Shown here in pieces: positions 63,046 to 64,000 of a stretch of DNA of 64,000 nt (position 1 is the first letter of the stretch; every line of letters begins with the position of its first letter). The stretch spans positions 6,944,001 to 7,008,000 of the forward strand of contig NZ_CP082161.1 in NCBI RefSeq assembly GCF_023101665.1. The letters run 5' to 3'. This DNA comes from Bradyrhizobium sp. 195. GTDB lineage: Bacteria; Pseudomonadota; Alphaproteobacteria; Rhizobiales; Xanthobacteraceae. The notes beneath the pieces are model-generated. The model was given only the letters and a program-made list of their open reading frames with translations, ran no database searches and was not told the DNA's origin. Position numbers and translations under genes: made by a program.

Positions 63046-63114
63046 ATGGCTAAGAAAGCGAAGAAGGCGGCGAAGAAGAAGGCGAAGAAGGCCAAGAAGG
63101 CGAAGAAGAAGTAA
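63046..63114 (+). CDS. 22-residue lysine/alanine-rich mini-protein
   Basis: An ATG six bases after AAGAGGA opens a frame of 22 codons made only of Lys and Ala after the Met, with a TAA stop. It looks like the tail of histone H1-like proteins and should be strongly basic, maybe DNA- or RNA-binding. It is followed by a hairpin and a terminator, as for a real transcription unit. It is too short for most gene finders. Confidence 0.7.
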   Translation: MAKKAKKAAKKKAKKAKKAKKK

Positions 63115-63132
63115 CGAGGCTTCTTTTTCTTT

Positions 63133-63161
63133 GCCCGGGTGGAGCCTCGCTCCGCCCGGGC
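63133..63161. terminator. Hairpin after the lysine-rich mini-gene
   Basis: GCCCGGGTGGAG and CTCCGCCCGGGC form a 12-bp stem with one mismatch around a CCTCG loop. It lies 19 bases after the stop; no T-run follows, so it may be an mRNA-stabilising structure. Confidence 0.6.
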
Positions 63162-63191
63162 GTCGGGAAGGATCGAACGAGTTTGAAGACG

Positions 63192-63214
63192 GCGGGCGCA
63201 AGGCCCGCTTTTTT
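63192..63214 (+). terminator. Rho-independent terminator
   Basis: GCGGGC, GCAAG loop and GCCCGC are followed by six T. It lies about 80 bases after the lysine-rich mini-gene and ends that transcription unit. Confidence 0.85.
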
Positions 63215-63249
63215 ATTGGGTGGCGTTGAAGACGTGGACACTCTTGCAG

Positions 63250-63280
63250 CGTCATGACCGGGCTTGACCCGGGCATGACG
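63250..63280. repeat. Short palindromic element
   Basis: CGTCATGACCGGGC and CCCGGGCATGACG form an inverted repeat with a short TTGA loop. It resembles a minimal REP unit and lies between the terminator and lysE. Confidence 0.7.
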
Positions 63281-63301
63281 ATTTCGAGAGGTGAAGGGAA
63301 A

Positions 63302-63913
63302 TTACCTTTCCGCGAACGCCAGCTTGGCGCCGAGCGCCGCAAAGCCGGCGGCGAAGCTGCGGCGCAGCCAGGCCATGACGCCGGGACGGGAGATGACGCG
63401 CTCGCGCACGGAGGCGGCGCAGAGGCCGTAGACGACGAACACCGCAAACGTCATCGCCATGAAGGCGCCGCTCAATTCCAGCATGCGCGCCAGCACATGG
63501 GCCTCGTCCGCGGCGATGAACTGCGGCAGGAAGGCGAGAAAGAAGATCGACAGCTTTGGATTGAGGATGTTGATGAGGAAGCCGGTGACGATGACGCGGT
63601 GGGCCGACCGCTCCTTGATCTCGCCGCCAACCGCCAGCGTCCCAGTCTCGCGCAGCGCCTGCCAGGACATGTAGAGCAGATAGGCGACACCGCACCATTT
63701 CAACGCGGCGAAGGCGAGTGCGCTGGTGTGGAGCACCGCGGCAAGGCCGAGCATCGCAGCACACATGTGCGGCACGATCCCGAGCGTGCAGCCGAACGCC
63801 GCGGCGACGCTGGCGCGCGAGCCACGGGTGAGCGCCGCGGCCAGCGTGTAGAGCACGCCGGTGCCGGGCGAAGCGACGACGATGAGCGAGGTGAGCAGGA
63901 AGGACCAGGACAT
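63302..63913 (-). CDS. LysE/RhtB family amino-acid exporter
   Basis: A 203-residue membrane transporter of the LysE/RhtB family. Six hydrophobic helices are visible, and the motif SPGTGVLYTLAAALTRGSRA (SPGPxxL-like, with Thr) is the hallmark of the N terminus. The central LINILNPKLSIFFLAFLPQF is also a family signature. It should export an amino acid or related compound; specificity is not deducible. No LysG-like regulator is seen before the window ends. Confidence 0.9.
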   Translation of the reverse strand: MSWSFLLTSLIVVASPGTGVLYTLAAALTRGSRASVAAAFGCTLGIVPHMCAAMLGLAAVLHTSALAFAALKWCGVAYLLYMSWQALRETGTLAVGGEIKERSAHRVIVTGFLINILNPKLSIFFLAFLPQFIAADEAHVLARMLELSGAFMAMTFAVFVVYGLCAASVRERVISRPGVMAWLRRSFAAGFAALGAKLAFAER

Positions 63914-64000
63914 CGGCGGACCTTATCAGCCCTCCTCGCGACGAGGAAGCCGGGCCGGGTCCACGGGATGACGGGGAAGAACCGCCTACCACCGCAAAGC

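Noticed and set aside
63914..64000. Possible start of another gene at the right edge
   Set aside because: No frame with a start and ribosome site is seen; GC-rich REP-like sequence only.

Overview
The window is GC-rich chromosomal DNA of an alphaproteobacterium in the Bradyrhizobium/Rhodopseudomonas group. The signs are many acyl-CoA genes, RpoH, form II CoxL and Tex homologues, dense palindromic REP-like elements in several families, and a roughly 530-bp dispersed repeat present twice. Species cannot be fixed from sequence alone. About 54 protein genes, one tRNA and several repeat families are supported.

Layout. 1-261: edge of a LemA lipoprotein gene. 548-3759: enoyl-CoA hydratase plus a two-gene acyl-CoA dehydrogenase pair. 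3881-9512: leftward genes for an orphan molybdenum hydroxylase large subunit, an active HtrA-like protease, a DapA-family aldolase/lyase and a Tat-exported VOC protein. 9705-12707: a protease-like protein lacking His and Ser, overlapping a short LuxR-type regulator, then a leftward OmpR/EnvZ-type two-component pair. 12808-15874: a secreted Gly/His-rich protein and Tex. 17219-20507: amidase, tandem hotdog thioesterase and small proteins. 20593-25880: pyruvate oxidase, dgoA-dgoK, and a divergent flavin monooxygenase/flavin reductase pair. 26068-33186: sigma-54 activator, a single-chain biotin-dependent acyl-CoA carboxylase and its CoA-ligase partner, probably an acyl-CoA activation and carboxylation unit. 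33349-45380: chemoreceptor, TetR/tautomerase divergon with a twin operator, amidohydrolase plus COG0523 GTPase, PcfJ-like protein, HigA with a broken higB, UPF0158, lipoprotein hydrolase, YbaK and CBS proteins.

45642-57191 is an 11.5-kb integrative element in the 3' end of tRNA-Glu(CUC), bounded by a 17-bp direct repeat. It carries a superfamily-3 replication helicase followed by 9-bp iteron-like repeats, a one-polypeptide MmeI-type restriction-modification enzyme, a MerR-like regulator preceded by degenerate 200-bp tandem repeats, a fused prohead protease/major capsid protein, an AlpA/Xis-like protein, a tyrosine integrase and a proteasome-fold (Ntn-hydrolase-like) protein. Terminase, portal and tail genes are absent. 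This gene set looks more like a phage satellite that makes its own capsid than a full prophage, and is the most interesting object in the window.

57307-63913 returns to core chromosome: small membrane protein, RluD-type pseudouridine synthase, RpoH, a conserved small protein, an N-acetylmuramoyl-L-alanine amidase, a membrane diguanylate cyclase, a 22-residue Lys/Ala protein, and a LysE-family exporter.
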